In this document: positions 1 through 6,070 of the stretch, piece after piece
Numbering within the stretch: position 1 is the stretch's first letter
Layout: every line of letters starts with the position of its first letter
NCBI GenBank assembly: GCA_964568355.1
Contig: CAZMRK010000528.1
Span: forward strand, 1 to 8,641
DNA: 8,641 nucleotides
Direction: 5' to 3'
Source: JAJPJX01 sp964568355
GTDB lineage: Bacteria; Acidobacteriota; Terriglobia; Bryobacterales; Bryobacteraceae
Notes under the pieces: generated by a model
Seen by the model: the letters and a program-made list of their open reading frames with translations, nothing else
What the model was told of the DNA's origin: nothing
The model's database searches: none
Program-made: the position numbers and the translations under genes

Positions 1-564
1 TTTTACAACCTGCCCAATCTGAACATGAGCGTGGCTTCGGATCCGCACAACTCGTGGCAGGTCCGGACGAAGGGCAAATCGCTCAAGGCCCTGCATGGAG
101 ACGGGACGGCTTACTTTGGCGATCATGTGGAACTCAGCGACGGGCGGCGGGATTTTGCGTCCACGGTGGGGATTGGCGGGGTCGTCGGGACGCAGTTTAC
201 CTGGCCGGTGGGTTCCGGCAGGCGTCCCACGTACGACCTCAGTCCGGAAAAGGAGGCGACGTGGCAGAAATGGATCAGCCTGTATAAAGAAAAGATGCTG
301 TCCCGCGGAGAATATCTCGGCGGCCTATACGACATCGGCTTCGACCGGCCGGAGGCACACGCCATCCGGAAATCCGGCGCGATGTATTACGCTTTCTACG
401 CGCCGCAGTTTCAGGGAAAGGTCGAACTGCGCGGGCTGGAGCGCCGCACCTATAAGGTGCACGACTACGAAAACGACCGCGATCTCGGCACGGTGCGAGG
501 GCCAAACGGTTCAATGGAGGTGCAGTTCACCAGCCATCTCCTTCTGGAAGCGAAACCGGAGTGA
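1..564 (+). CDS. C-terminal part of a probable alpha-galactosidase (GH36-like), 5' end outside window
   Basis: The frame is open from base 1 to TGA at 562-564, so the ATG at 25 is probably internal and 187 residues are visible. The family would hydrolyse terminal alpha-galactosides. The first ~70 residues look like the end of the catalytic barrel: SWQVRTKGKSLKALHGDGTA, then YFGDHVEL (D41), then DFASTVGIGGVVGTQFTWP. The xDH segment is where GH36 enzymes carry the acid/base Asp, and that alignment is from memory. After a helical stretch (WQKWISLYKEKMLSRGEYL, about 88-106) comes a typical C-terminal beta domain: IRKSGAMYYAFYAP (about 122-135), VELRGLERRTYKVHDY, DLGTV, LLLEAKP. The gene converges with the DeoR regulator 30 bp away, which fits a sugar-use locus. 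I am confident of a glycoside hydrolase C-terminus. The exact family (GH36 versus GH27/GH31-like) is less certain. Confidence 0.65.
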   Translation, partial: FYNLPNLNMSVASDPHNSWQVRTKGKSLKALHGDGTAYFGDHVELSDGRRDFASTVGIGGVVGTQFTWPVGSGRRPTYDLSPEKEATWQKWISLYKEKMLSRGEYLGGLYDIGFDRPEAHAIRKSGAMYYAFYAPQFQGKVELRGLERRTYKVHDYENDRDLGTVRGPNGSMEVQFTSHLLLEAKPE

Positions 565-594
565 GCGCGGCTGCCGGCCCGTGAAAGGCGCGGA

Positions 595-1407
595 TCAGAC
601 GGTGATCAATTCGAGGCCCTTGGCGGTGAGCGATGCAGCGGCGTCGCCCGGCACGCGCACATCGGTGATGATGCGGTGCGCGCAGTCGATCTTCCCGATG
701 AGGGAAAGGCTGCGGCGGCCGAATTTGCTGGCATCGGCGACCACGGTTACCTCGTTCGAGACACGGATCATGATCTGGTTCAACTGCGCTTCGAGAACGT
801 CGGGGGTGGAAAAGCCCTCCGCCGGATGGAGGCCGTCTACGGCAAGGAACAGATGATCCGCGTGCAGGTCCTGCAACATCCGTTCGGCTTGCGGACCCAC
901 GAAAGAGCTGGAGGCGCGGCGGAGCAGTCCACCGATCATGATCACCGAGACGCCTTCGGCCTCCGCCAGCTCACATGCGATGTTCAGCGCGTTGGTGATG
1001 ACGGTCAGGGGATGAATTCGCGCGGTGCGAATCTTTCGGGCAATCTGCGCGGTGGTGGTACCTGAATCCAGGATGACGGTCTGCTGCGGCTTGATCAATC
1101 CAGCGGCGGCCTGGCCGATCCGGACCTTTTCGGCGTGATGGATCGTTTCCTTGATGTGCAGAGGATAGTCGACCACGGGATTCACCTGGCGTACGGCACC
1201 GCCGTGTGATCGCAGCGCTTCGCCGCGTTCGGCGAGCGTGTCCAGATCCGCCCGGGCAGTCACCGCGGAAACCTGGAACTTGGCGACGATGGATTCAATC
1301 GTAATCCGGCCTTCTTCTTCCAGGACCTCCCGGATTTTTTGGCGGCGCTCCTCTGCCAACAAGCGGTGTTGGGGTTTCGACTTTGCCAGCGTGGTATCCA
1401 CACCCAT
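595..1407 (-). CDS. DeoR/GlpR-family transcriptional regulator of sugar metabolism
   Basis: 270 residues, a normal length for the family. The N-terminal winged helix spans about residues 17-73: RRQKIREVLEEEGRITIESI, then FQVSAVTARADLDTLAERG and RSHGGAV, with the characteristic 'S..T.R.DL..L...G...R.HGGA' spacing. The C-terminal sugar-phosphate sensor domain follows, with LDSGTTTAQIA at 113-123, VITNALNIA at 136-144, IMIGGLLR at 156-163, LAVDG at 188-192 and ADASKFGRRS at 224-233. Such proteins usually repress a sugar operon until a phosphosugar binds the DSGTTT pocket. I chose the ATG at 1407 because the HTH starts about 17 residues later. The frame stays open upstream but would run into the padR gene and has no family similarity. 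No clear Shine-Dalgarno precedes 1407. Its neighbour is the convergent alpha-galactosidase, so a galactoside-related target is plausible but unproven. Confidence 0.93.
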   Translation of the reverse strand: MGVDTTLAKSKPQHRLLAEERRQKIREVLEEEGRITIESIVAKFQVSAVTARADLDTLAERGEALRSHGGAVRQVNPVVDYPLHIKETIHHAEKVRIGQAAAGLIKPQQTVILDSGTTTAQIARKIRTARIHPLTVITNALNIACELAEAEGVSVIMIGGLLRRASSSFVGPQAERMLQDLHADHLFLAVDGLHPAEGFSTPDVLEAQLNQIMIRVSNEVTVVADASKFGRRSLSLIGKIDCAHRIITDVRVPGDAAASLTAKGLELITV

Positions 1408-1537
1408 CAGTTTAGGGGAGCGCGAAAGAAAAAGAAACCCCCTGGAAATACTGGAAGTCTTCGGATTTTGCGGCGATCCGGCGGATGCGCGCCGGATTTG
1501 GAAGGGGACAAAAGGAAAGCTCCTGGTTTTGCAATGC

Positions 1538-1569
1538 AAAGAAAACGACAACAGAGAGGAAAGAAAACG
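1538..1569. promoter_or_regulatory. Direct repeats AAAGAAAACG upstream of deoR, candidate operator
   Basis: Two identical 10-mers AAAGAAAACG lie at 1538-1547 and 1560-1569, with start-to-start spacing of 22 bp (about two helical turns). A 9/10 match (AAAGAAAAAG) lies at 1425-1434, just before the deoR start. On the deoR strand these read CGTTTTCTTT. DeoR-type regulators, such as AgaR and GlpR of E. coli, use repeated TTTC/TTTT-rich half-sites, so an autoregulatory operator is a reasonable inference. The first copy overlaps a 13-bp palindrome, TTTGCA-A-TGCAAA (1528-1540). Purine-rich tracts can also repeat by chance. Confidence 0.35.
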
Positions 1570-1695
1570 CTGCTTCCGTCCGGGCCGGAGGTTCGACCAC
1601 GAAGGAGATGACCGTCGCCATGGAGCGGAACGATTCCGGTTTGTCCAAGACCATCTTCCCTTTCTGCCAGCCGGTGGATCACGCATGAGGCCGGC

Positions 1696-1725
1696 TTGTG
1701 GAACGATGCCTTGATCGTCTACAAT
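1696..1725 (+). promoter_or_regulatory. Candidate sigma-70-type promoter of the padR-ADOP operon
   Basis: TTGTGG (1696-1701) and TACAAT (1720-1725) are separated by 18 bp and end 18 bp before the padR ATG. TACAAT differs from the consensus -10 by one base; the -35 box is weaker. Transcription would start near 1732, giving a very short leader, which fits the absence of a good Shine-Dalgarno before 1744. The palindrome ACAATTGT (1721-1728) lies on the -10 box and could be the PadR operator. Confidence 0.45.
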
Positions 1726-1743
1726 TGTTGGTAATCTAGGCAT

Positions 1744-2073
1744 ATGGCAAAGCCAACCGATCTTGTCCAGGGCACTCTTGATCTGCTGATCCTCAAGACC
1801 ATCTCGCTCGAACCCAAACATGGCTGGGCGATCGCCAAGCGCATCCAGCAGGTTTCACAAGAAGCTCTACAGATCCAGCAGGGGTCCTTGTACCCGGCGC
1901 TGCACCGTCTGGAGCAGCAGGCGTGGATCAAGGCCGAGTGGCGCCCGACCGAGACCGGGCGAATGGCCAAGTTCTACTCGCTTACGCGTTCCGGACGGAA
2001 GCAACTGGAAAGGGAATTAGCAAACTGGGCCCGGCTGTCGACGGCCATCAACATCGTAGTCCAGGAGGCGTAG
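1744..2073 (+). CDS. PadR-family transcriptional regulator
   Basis: 109 residues, the usual size of a short (subfamily-2-like) PadR protein. It begins LVQGTLDLLILKTISLEPKH (residues 7-26) and GWAIAKRIQQVSQ, followed by the hallmark QQGSLYPALHRLEQQAWI of the winged-helix domain (about residues 45-62). The wing EWRPTETGRMAKFYSLTRSGR follows, and the end is a dimerisation helix (about 86-103). PadR proteins are dimeric repressors. It ends two bases before the permease start codon, so the two genes are co-transcribed. PadR genes directly upstream of ADOP permeases are a standing pair in Acidobacteriota, so this one very probably controls its own operon. Its ligand is unknown. The start is the first ATG of the frame and lies just before the conserved domain; only a weak AGG precedes it. 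Confidence 0.95.
   Translation: MAKPTDLVQGTLDLLILKTISLEPKHGWAIAKRIQQVSQEALQIQQGSLYPALHRLEQQAWIKAEWRPTETGRMAKFYSLTRSGRKQLERELANWARLSTAINIVVQEA
2063..2068 (+). promoter_or_regulatory. Strong ribosome binding site for the ADOP permease
   Basis: A perfect AGGAGG sits inside the last codons of padR, 7 bases before the ATG at 2076. It settles the permease start, although the frame is open back to 1923, and indicates translational coupling with padR. Confidence 0.85.
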
Positions 2074-2075
2074 CA

Positions 2076-4790
2076 ATGCGGATGCTGGACAAAGCCCGTT
2101 TACGGCTTCGATCGCTGTTCCGCCGTCCGCATGTCGACTTGGAACTTGAAGCCGAACTTCGCTTCCACCTGGATCAACTCATGGAGGAGAACATTTCCTC
2201 CGGCATGCCGCCCGAGGAGGCCCGGCGGGCCGCGCGGCGCATGATCGGAGGCATCGCGCAGTGGCAGGAGGAGTGCCGGGATATGCGCCGCGTAACCTTC
2301 TTCGAGGATCTTGTACAAGACATACGTTATACGATTCGGTCTTTGGCGAAGAGTCCTGGGTTTACAGGAATTGTCGTCGCAACTCTGGCGCTTGGGATCG
2401 GAGCAAACACCGCCATCTTCACGATCGTGCACGGGGTGCTGCTGCGGCCGCTCGACTACCCAAAGCCCGATCAGCTCATGTATCTGACGGCAGAAGCTCC
2501 GGCCATTGGGAGCACGCAAAGCGCGCTCTCCGCGCCGGAGTACATCGAGTTCCGCCGGATGAGCCGATCGTTCGCGGTGGTTGGCGCTTATTCGACCGGC
2601 AACGCCGCATACACAACCGGCGAGGTCAACATCACGGCAGGGGACCGGCCTCTGCGGGTGCGCTCGATCTCGGTCGACGCACAATTGCTCAAGGCGCTCG
2701 GTATTCGGCCTGAGCAGGGGCGCTTTTTCAGCGAAGAAGAAACCTCCCGCTGGACGGGGACGCTACCGCCGCCGATCGCAATTCTGTCGCACGAACTGTG
2801 GCAGACCGCGTTTGGGGGGCGACCGCTGGTTGGACAGAAAGTGGAAATCGAAGGCCGGCTCCACGAAATCGTGGGCATTATGGCGCCCGGGGCCGACATC
2901 ATGGATCACCGCACGCAGGTTTGGCTGCCTCTTTGGCTCCACCCGAATACGGCCCCGCAACGCGGCGCCCATGTCCTCTACGTCATTGCACGATTGAAAG
3001 ACGGCGTCACCGCTGCGGTGGCACAGGCGGAGCTGAGCGCATTCCTCGAGAACTGGGGCGATCGAGCCGGCACGACAGACCATGTCCCCACCAACCGTCC
3101 CGTGCGCTCAGTAGACCACACGCTCCAATTGCGGGCGTTACAGGACGCGATCGTGGGGAATGCCAGCCGCCCGATCTGGGTTCTGCAGGCCGCCGTGGGA
3201 TTTGTGCTGCTCATCGTCTGCGCGAATCTTGCGAACCTGGTAATGGCTCGCGCCGGTTCGCGCAGACGGGAATTCGTCGTGCGCGCTGCTCTTGGCGCCA
3301 GCCGCGGCCGGCTACTCCGGCAGGCGCTGACCGAGGGTGCGCTGATGTCGGGAGCCGGCGGCATTCTGGGTCTGTGGCTGGCCAGCGCCGGCGTGCGGGC
3401 GCTGATCCGCGCCTACCCGACCAGCGTCCCGCGCACGAGTGAGATCACCATCGACTTGCCCGTTTTGCTGGTTGCGCTCGGCCTCTCGGCGGGGACGGCT
3501 CTGCTGGTTGGGTTCGTATCGCTCGGCCGGAGAAGCAGCAGCATGGTGACTGCGCTAAAGGAGGGCGCAAGAGGCACCACCGGCGCCTGGCGCCACTACG
3601 CCCGCCGTGGGCTCGTGATCGCCCAACTCGCCTTTGCGGTGATGCTGGTGATCGGAGCAGGCTTGTTAGTTCAGACGGTTTACAACCTCACGAAGATCGA
3701 TGCAGGATTTAGCCGATCGCGGCTGGTGACCTTCTCCATGACATTGCCAATGGCGAATTCAGAAGCCGACACACGCGCGCAGACCTATCAACGCATACTC
3801 GACAGGCTTCGCTCCGTGCCTGGCGTGCTGGGAACGGCCGCCATGTCGGGTCTGCCACCGAATCGAACCCCAGATGCGATCGCTACACCGATCGAGAACT
3901 ACAGCTCTTACGACGGAAAGCCTTTTGAAGTTATCGACTACTACCAATTCGTCATGGGCGACTATTTCAGGACGATGGGCATCCCGATCATCGCCGGCCG
4001 CGGCTTCGAGCGAACCGACAACGCATCGCAAGGCAAGGTGGTCATCGTCAATGAGACGCTGGCGAAAAGAATCTGGAAGGAGCAGAACCCGATTGGCCAG
4101 CGTCTGCGGCCTCCGGGCGCGTCCTTTGGGGCCAGCGAGGATGCCTGGCATACCGTGATCGGAGTGGCCAAGGACGTCAGGCAGCGCGGGGTGGAGCGCC
4201 CGGCAGGAACGGAGCTTTACGTATCCCTTGACCAGCACCGGGTGTCCCCGCCCAGTATGAACGTGGTGATGCGGACGACCCTGCCGCCGGCCGCCCTGTC
4301 CGGGACGATCGAGCGGGTGGTGTCGGAGGTGGAAGCCGGGGTTCCTGTTGTGCGGCTTCGCGACATGGATTCGGTGTTCGCCGAATCGATTCGCCGACCG
4401 AGACTCCTGGCCCAGCTATTGGGCGCATTTGCCGGACTGGCGCTGCTACTGGCCGCTATCGGCACTTACGGCGTGCTCTCCTACATGGTGACGGAGCGGC
4501 GGCGCGAGATCGGCATTCGGGTCGCCCTTGGCGCAGCTCGCTCCCAGGTGCTCATGCAGATCATGAAGCAAGGGCTTCAGGTCACGGCAATCGGTGTCAC
4601 GATTGGCCTTGGAGGCGCGCTTGCCGTAAATCGACTGATCGCGTCCCTGCTGTTTGGCGTGCAACCGACGGATATGGTGACGATCGCCTTTGTGATCGCA
4701 ACGATTACGGCAGTGGCGGTAGCCGCCAGTTGGCTGCCGGCGTGGCGCGCATCGCGGCTGGACCCGAACGTCGTGCTCAGAGACGAGTAG
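2076..4790 (+). CDS. ADOP-type ABC permease (duplicated MacB/FtsX domains)
   Basis: 904 residues, typical for the acidobacterial duplicated orphan permease family. A soluble prefix (about 20-65) has the family pattern DLELEAELRFHLDQL...GMPPEEARRAA. The first MacB-like unit has TM1 at about 97-120 (LALGIGANTAIFTIVHGVLLRPL), a periplasmic core domain (about 125-360) and three helices (about 367-390, 421-443, 461-483), with the cytoplasmic loop SRRREFVVRAALGASRGRLL between. The second unit repeats this with TM at about 512-534, a core domain (about 540-770) and helices at about 778-803, 834-856 and 867-888. Its loop is ERRREIGIRVALGAARSQVL, and it ends PAWRASRLDPNVVLRDE. Eight membrane helices in total. 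By analogy with MacB and LolCE it is a mechanotransmitting exporter or lipoprotein-handling permease; the substrate is unknown. No ATPase domain exists in the protein and no ATPase gene is in the window. Confidence 0.95.
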   Translation: MRMLDKARLRLRSLFRRPHVDLELEAELRFHLDQLMEENISSGMPPEEARRAARRMIGGIAQWQEECRDMRRVTFFEDLVQDIRYTIRSLAKSPGFTGIVVATLALGIGANTAIFTIVHGVLLRPLDYPKPDQLMYLTAEAPAIGSTQSALSAPEYIEFRRMSRSFAVVGAYSTGNAAYTTGEVNITAGDRPLRVRSISVDAQLLKALGIRPEQGRFFSEEETSRWTGTLPPPIAILSHELWQTAFGGRPLVGQKVEIEGRLHEIVGIMAPGADIMDHRTQVWLPLWLHPNTAPQRGAHVLYVIARLKDGVTAAVAQAELSAFLENWGDRAGTTDHVPTNRPVRSVDHTLQLRALQDAIVGNASRPIWVLQAAVGFVLLIVCANLANLVMARAGSRRREFVVRAALGASRGRLLRQALTEGALMSGAGGILGLWLASAGVRALIRAYPTSVPRTSEITIDLPVLLVALGLSAGTALLVGFVSLGRRSSSMVTALKEGARGTTGAWRHYARRGLVIAQLAFAVMLVIGAGLLVQTVYNLTKIDAGFSRSRLVTFSMTLPMANSEADTRAQTYQRILDRLRSVPGVLGTAAMSGLPPNRTPDAIATPIENYSSYDGKPFEVIDYYQFVMGDYFRTMGIPIIAGRGFERTDNASQGKVVIVNETLAKRIWKEQNPIGQRLRPPGASFGASEDAWHTVIGVAKDVRQRGVERPAGTELYVSLDQHRVSPPSMNVVMRTTLPPAALSGTIERVVSEVEAGVPVVRLRDMDSVFAESIRRPRLLAQLLGAFAGLALLLAAIGTYGVLSYMVTERRREIGIRVALGAARSQVLMQIMKQGLQVTAIGVTIGLGGALAVNRLIASLLFGVQPTDMVTIAFVIATITAVAVAASWLPAWRASRLDPNVVLRDE

Positions 4791-4904
4791 CAACGGAGGC
4801 GCTTTCCTGGAAACCGCGCTTTCGGGAGGGAAATGGGACCGATCACCGGCGGGACCGGATGCGTTGGCCGGATTGCTCGTTCGCTGGCGATCAGACAGGA
4901 TCCA

Positions 4905-4933
4905 TGCAAGCTCGTGCCATTGTCGAGCTTGCA
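4905..4933. terminator. 10-bp perfect inverted repeat, possible terminator of the padR-ADOP operon
   Basis: TGCAAGCTCG (4905-4914) and its exact reverse complement CGAGCTTGCA (4924-4933) flank a 9-base loop. It lies 114 bp after the permease stop codon. No T-run follows on either strand, so classic intrinsic termination is uncertain. It could equally be a regulatory palindrome or the remains of a mobile element. Confidence 0.35.
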
Positions 4934-4990
4934 CAAAACGCTGCTGAACTCTGGTCGTTAGTTGTATTGTTGCCGTGCGTGATTCGGTTC

Positions 4991-5034
4991 GTCCGCTTGC
5001 TGGCGCGCGCGGTTCCGTTCCGCCACTGAGCCGC
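4991..5034. repeat. YARGS-type intergenic repeat, copy A
   Basis: This 44-bp core matches copy B (5190-5233) at 36 of 44 positions without gaps, counted by hand; both begin GTCCGCTTGCT and share CGCGCGCGG. Weaker similarity continues after the core to a shared CGGTC near 5057-5061. The frame matching copy B's LAYARGS is altered here (TTGCTGGCGCGCGCGG), so this copy seems more degraded. Confidence 0.55.
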
Positions 5035-5079
5035 GACGATAAGGGAGCGGACTTCACGGTCAGCGCATTAGTACTATTT

Positions 5080-5112
5080 GCCGGACTGAAGTCCGGCGCC
5101 GGCTGAAAGCCG
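5080..5112. repeat. Tandem double hairpin (REP-like)
   Basis: Hairpin 1 pairs GCCGGAC (5080-5086) with GTCCGGC (5091-5097) around a TGAA loop. Hairpin 2 pairs CGGCT (5100-5104) with AGCCG (5108-5112) around GAA. The two are two bases apart and are followed by ACCCCAC. Paired hairpins with TGAA-type loops are frequent intergenic elements in Acidobacteriota, as I recall them. Whether they act on mRNA stability or are simply mobile is unknown. Confidence 0.55.
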
Positions 5113-5189
5113 ACCCCACAAGACCGGGCATCTTAGCTGCCATTTTTGCAACACAGTGGCGCTGGTACTGCGACCGGGTGATTTCGTTT

Positions 5190-5239
5190 GTCCGCTTGCT
5201 TACGCGCGCGGCTCGGTTCCAGCACTGAACCACAAGCGG
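5190..5239. repeat. YARGS-type intergenic repeat, copy B, with nested inverted repeats
   Basis: The plus strand contains CTTGCTTACGCGCGCGGCTC, translating by chance as LAYARGS, a peptide that recurs in many spurious acidobacterial protein predictions. The copy can fold: CCGCTT (5192-5197) pairs with AAGCGG (5234-5239), and inside it GGTTC (5215-5219) pairs with GAACC (5227-5231). A related sequence in reverse orientation, CCACGCGCGTA (5364-5374), matches TACGCGCGCGG (5201-5211) at 10 of 11 positions. The complete repeat may therefore extend to about 5380 with inverted ends. Confidence 0.55.
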
Positions 5240-5450
5240 AAAGGAATAGATTTTGCGGTCGGAAGACCTAGTGGCTCAATTTTTTGCAGAGCTCATAGAT
5301 CAAGGAGATCAGCAACGAGCGAAAGACGAGTGCACAGAAGAAACATATCCGGGATCTTGTGGACCACGCGCGTACGCGACCCGTCCTCGGCCGCGCTCGA
5401 CGACGGCCCGCAGTTGCGCTGCCCCGCGCCGTGCGCTATAGGAATACTCC

Positions 5451-5972
5451 ATGGAGATCGTCGCGCATGGGCTGTGGGCCGCAGCCGGGGCGATTACCGT
5501 CAGCCGGGCAACCACTATCCGTCTCCGCACGAAATGGGCGGTGTGGTGGGGCCTGTTCCCGGACGTGCTGGCGTTCGGTCCTTCGATCATCGCTGGAGTG
5601 GTGTTGTTGCTCATCGGTGGCCGCGAAGTGATTGCGCCGGGCGCTCCGCACGTCCAACTTGCTCTGTGGCTGTACCCCGCCGCCCATAGCCTCGTCATCT
5701 TCACTTTGGCGTTCGCGGTCGTTATCATTGTGGCGCGCCGAGTGGTGTGGGAGATGCTTGGATGGCTGCTGCACATCTTGATTGACATTCCGACCCATAG
5801 CTACTCGTACTACGCTACACGCTTCCTCTGGCCGGTATCGGATGTGCGAGTGGACGGTGTCTCGTGGTGGACGCCATGGTTCTGGGGAGTGACCTACGCC
5901 GCGTTGGCGGTGGTCTACGCAGCGTTGTGGAGGAAAGGCTGGCTGAAACGGCCGCTGGCGGAAGGGGCCTGA
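5451..5972 (+). CDS. Small integral membrane protein, probable DUF457/YdjM-like membrane-bound hydrolase family
   Basis: 173 residues with about four hydrophobic segments (roughly 41-56, 70-94, 100-114 and 141-160). The pattern of polar residues resembles the 'membrane-bound metal-dependent hydrolase' family: H6 near the N-terminus, P37-D38 in GLFPDV, H79-S80 in YPAAHS, and H108, D112, H116 and S117 in LHILIDIPTHSYSY, followed by P128 in LWPVSD. The His/Asp residues would sit near a membrane face and could bind a metal; the activity of this family is not established. The ATG at 5451 has AGGA (5440-5443) 7 bases upstream. It stands alone between a repeat-rich region and a convergent regulator, so context gives no function. 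I recognise the fold pattern only, with moderate confidence. Confidence 0.75.
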   Translation: MEIVAHGLWAAAGAITVSRATTIRLRTKWAVWWGLFPDVLAFGPSIIAGVVLLLIGGREVIAPGAPHVQLALWLYPAAHSLVIFTLAFAVVIIVARRVVWEMLGWLLHILIDIPTHSYSYYATRFLWPVSDVRVDGVSWWTPWFWGVTYAALAVVYAALWRKGWLKRPLAEGA

Positions 5973-5997
5973 GGATGCGGCCAGCATCAGCGGGTGG

Positions 5998-6023
5998 CCG
6001 TCCGGCAGTTGGCCGGCAGACGG
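5998..6023. terminator. Hairpin between convergent genes, possible bidirectional terminator
   Basis: CCGGC (6002-6006) and GCCGG (6012-6016) pair around AGTTG, extended by CCGT (5998-6001) with ACGG (6020-6023) across a 3-base bulge. It sits in the 98-bp gap between the stop codons at 5972 and 6071. No T-run follows on either strand, so termination is only inferred from position. Confidence 0.35.
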
Positions 6024-6070
6024 AACGCAGCGCCCTGCCGAGAATGGGATGGATGCGGCAGCGACTGAAT

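Larger units (their letters stand above)
4791..5450. other. Gene-poor region with repeats and hairpins
   Basis: About 660 bp between the permease and the membrane-protein gene contain no reading frame I can support on either strand. What can be seen is a 10-bp perfect inverted repeat at 4905-4933, two diverged copies of a YARGS-type repeat (near 4991-5034 and 5190-5239), and a double hairpin at 5080-5112. The stretch at about 5221-5350 looks richer in A and T than its surroundings. This resembles a sink for dispersed repeats rather than a decayed gene, although a very old pseudogene cannot be excluded by eye. Confidence 0.6.

Noticed and set aside
1608..1688. Small plus-strand reading frame (about 26 codons) after AAGGAG
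   Set aside because: The Shine-Dalgarno touches the first ATG, the next ATG is 12 bases away, and the peptide shows nothing recognisable; it is probably chance.
1408..1821. Upstream in-frame extension of the DeoR gene (138 extra codons)
   Set aside because: It overlaps the well-supported padR start on the other strand, shows no family similarity, and lies ahead of a complete DeoR N-terminus beginning near 1407.
2261..3442. Long alternative frames inside the permease, activator and membrane-protein genes
   Set aside because: They are shadows of GC-rich codons in other frames, lack domain patterns and are fully contained in strong genes.
5253..5441. 62-codon frame with a helix-like start
   Set aside because: It begins with TTG inside the repeat region without a Shine-Dalgarno and ends in low-complexity Arg/Ala sequence.
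5414..5442. TTGCGC-N17-TATAGG promoter before the membrane-protein gene
   Set aside because: The -10 box would overlap the Shine-Dalgarno AGGA at 5440-5443, putting the start almost at the ATG; poor support.
5156..5689. 177-codon plus-strand frame containing LAYARGS
   Set aside because: The peptide is a translation of the intergenic repeat, and the rest is an out-of-frame shadow of the membrane-protein gene.
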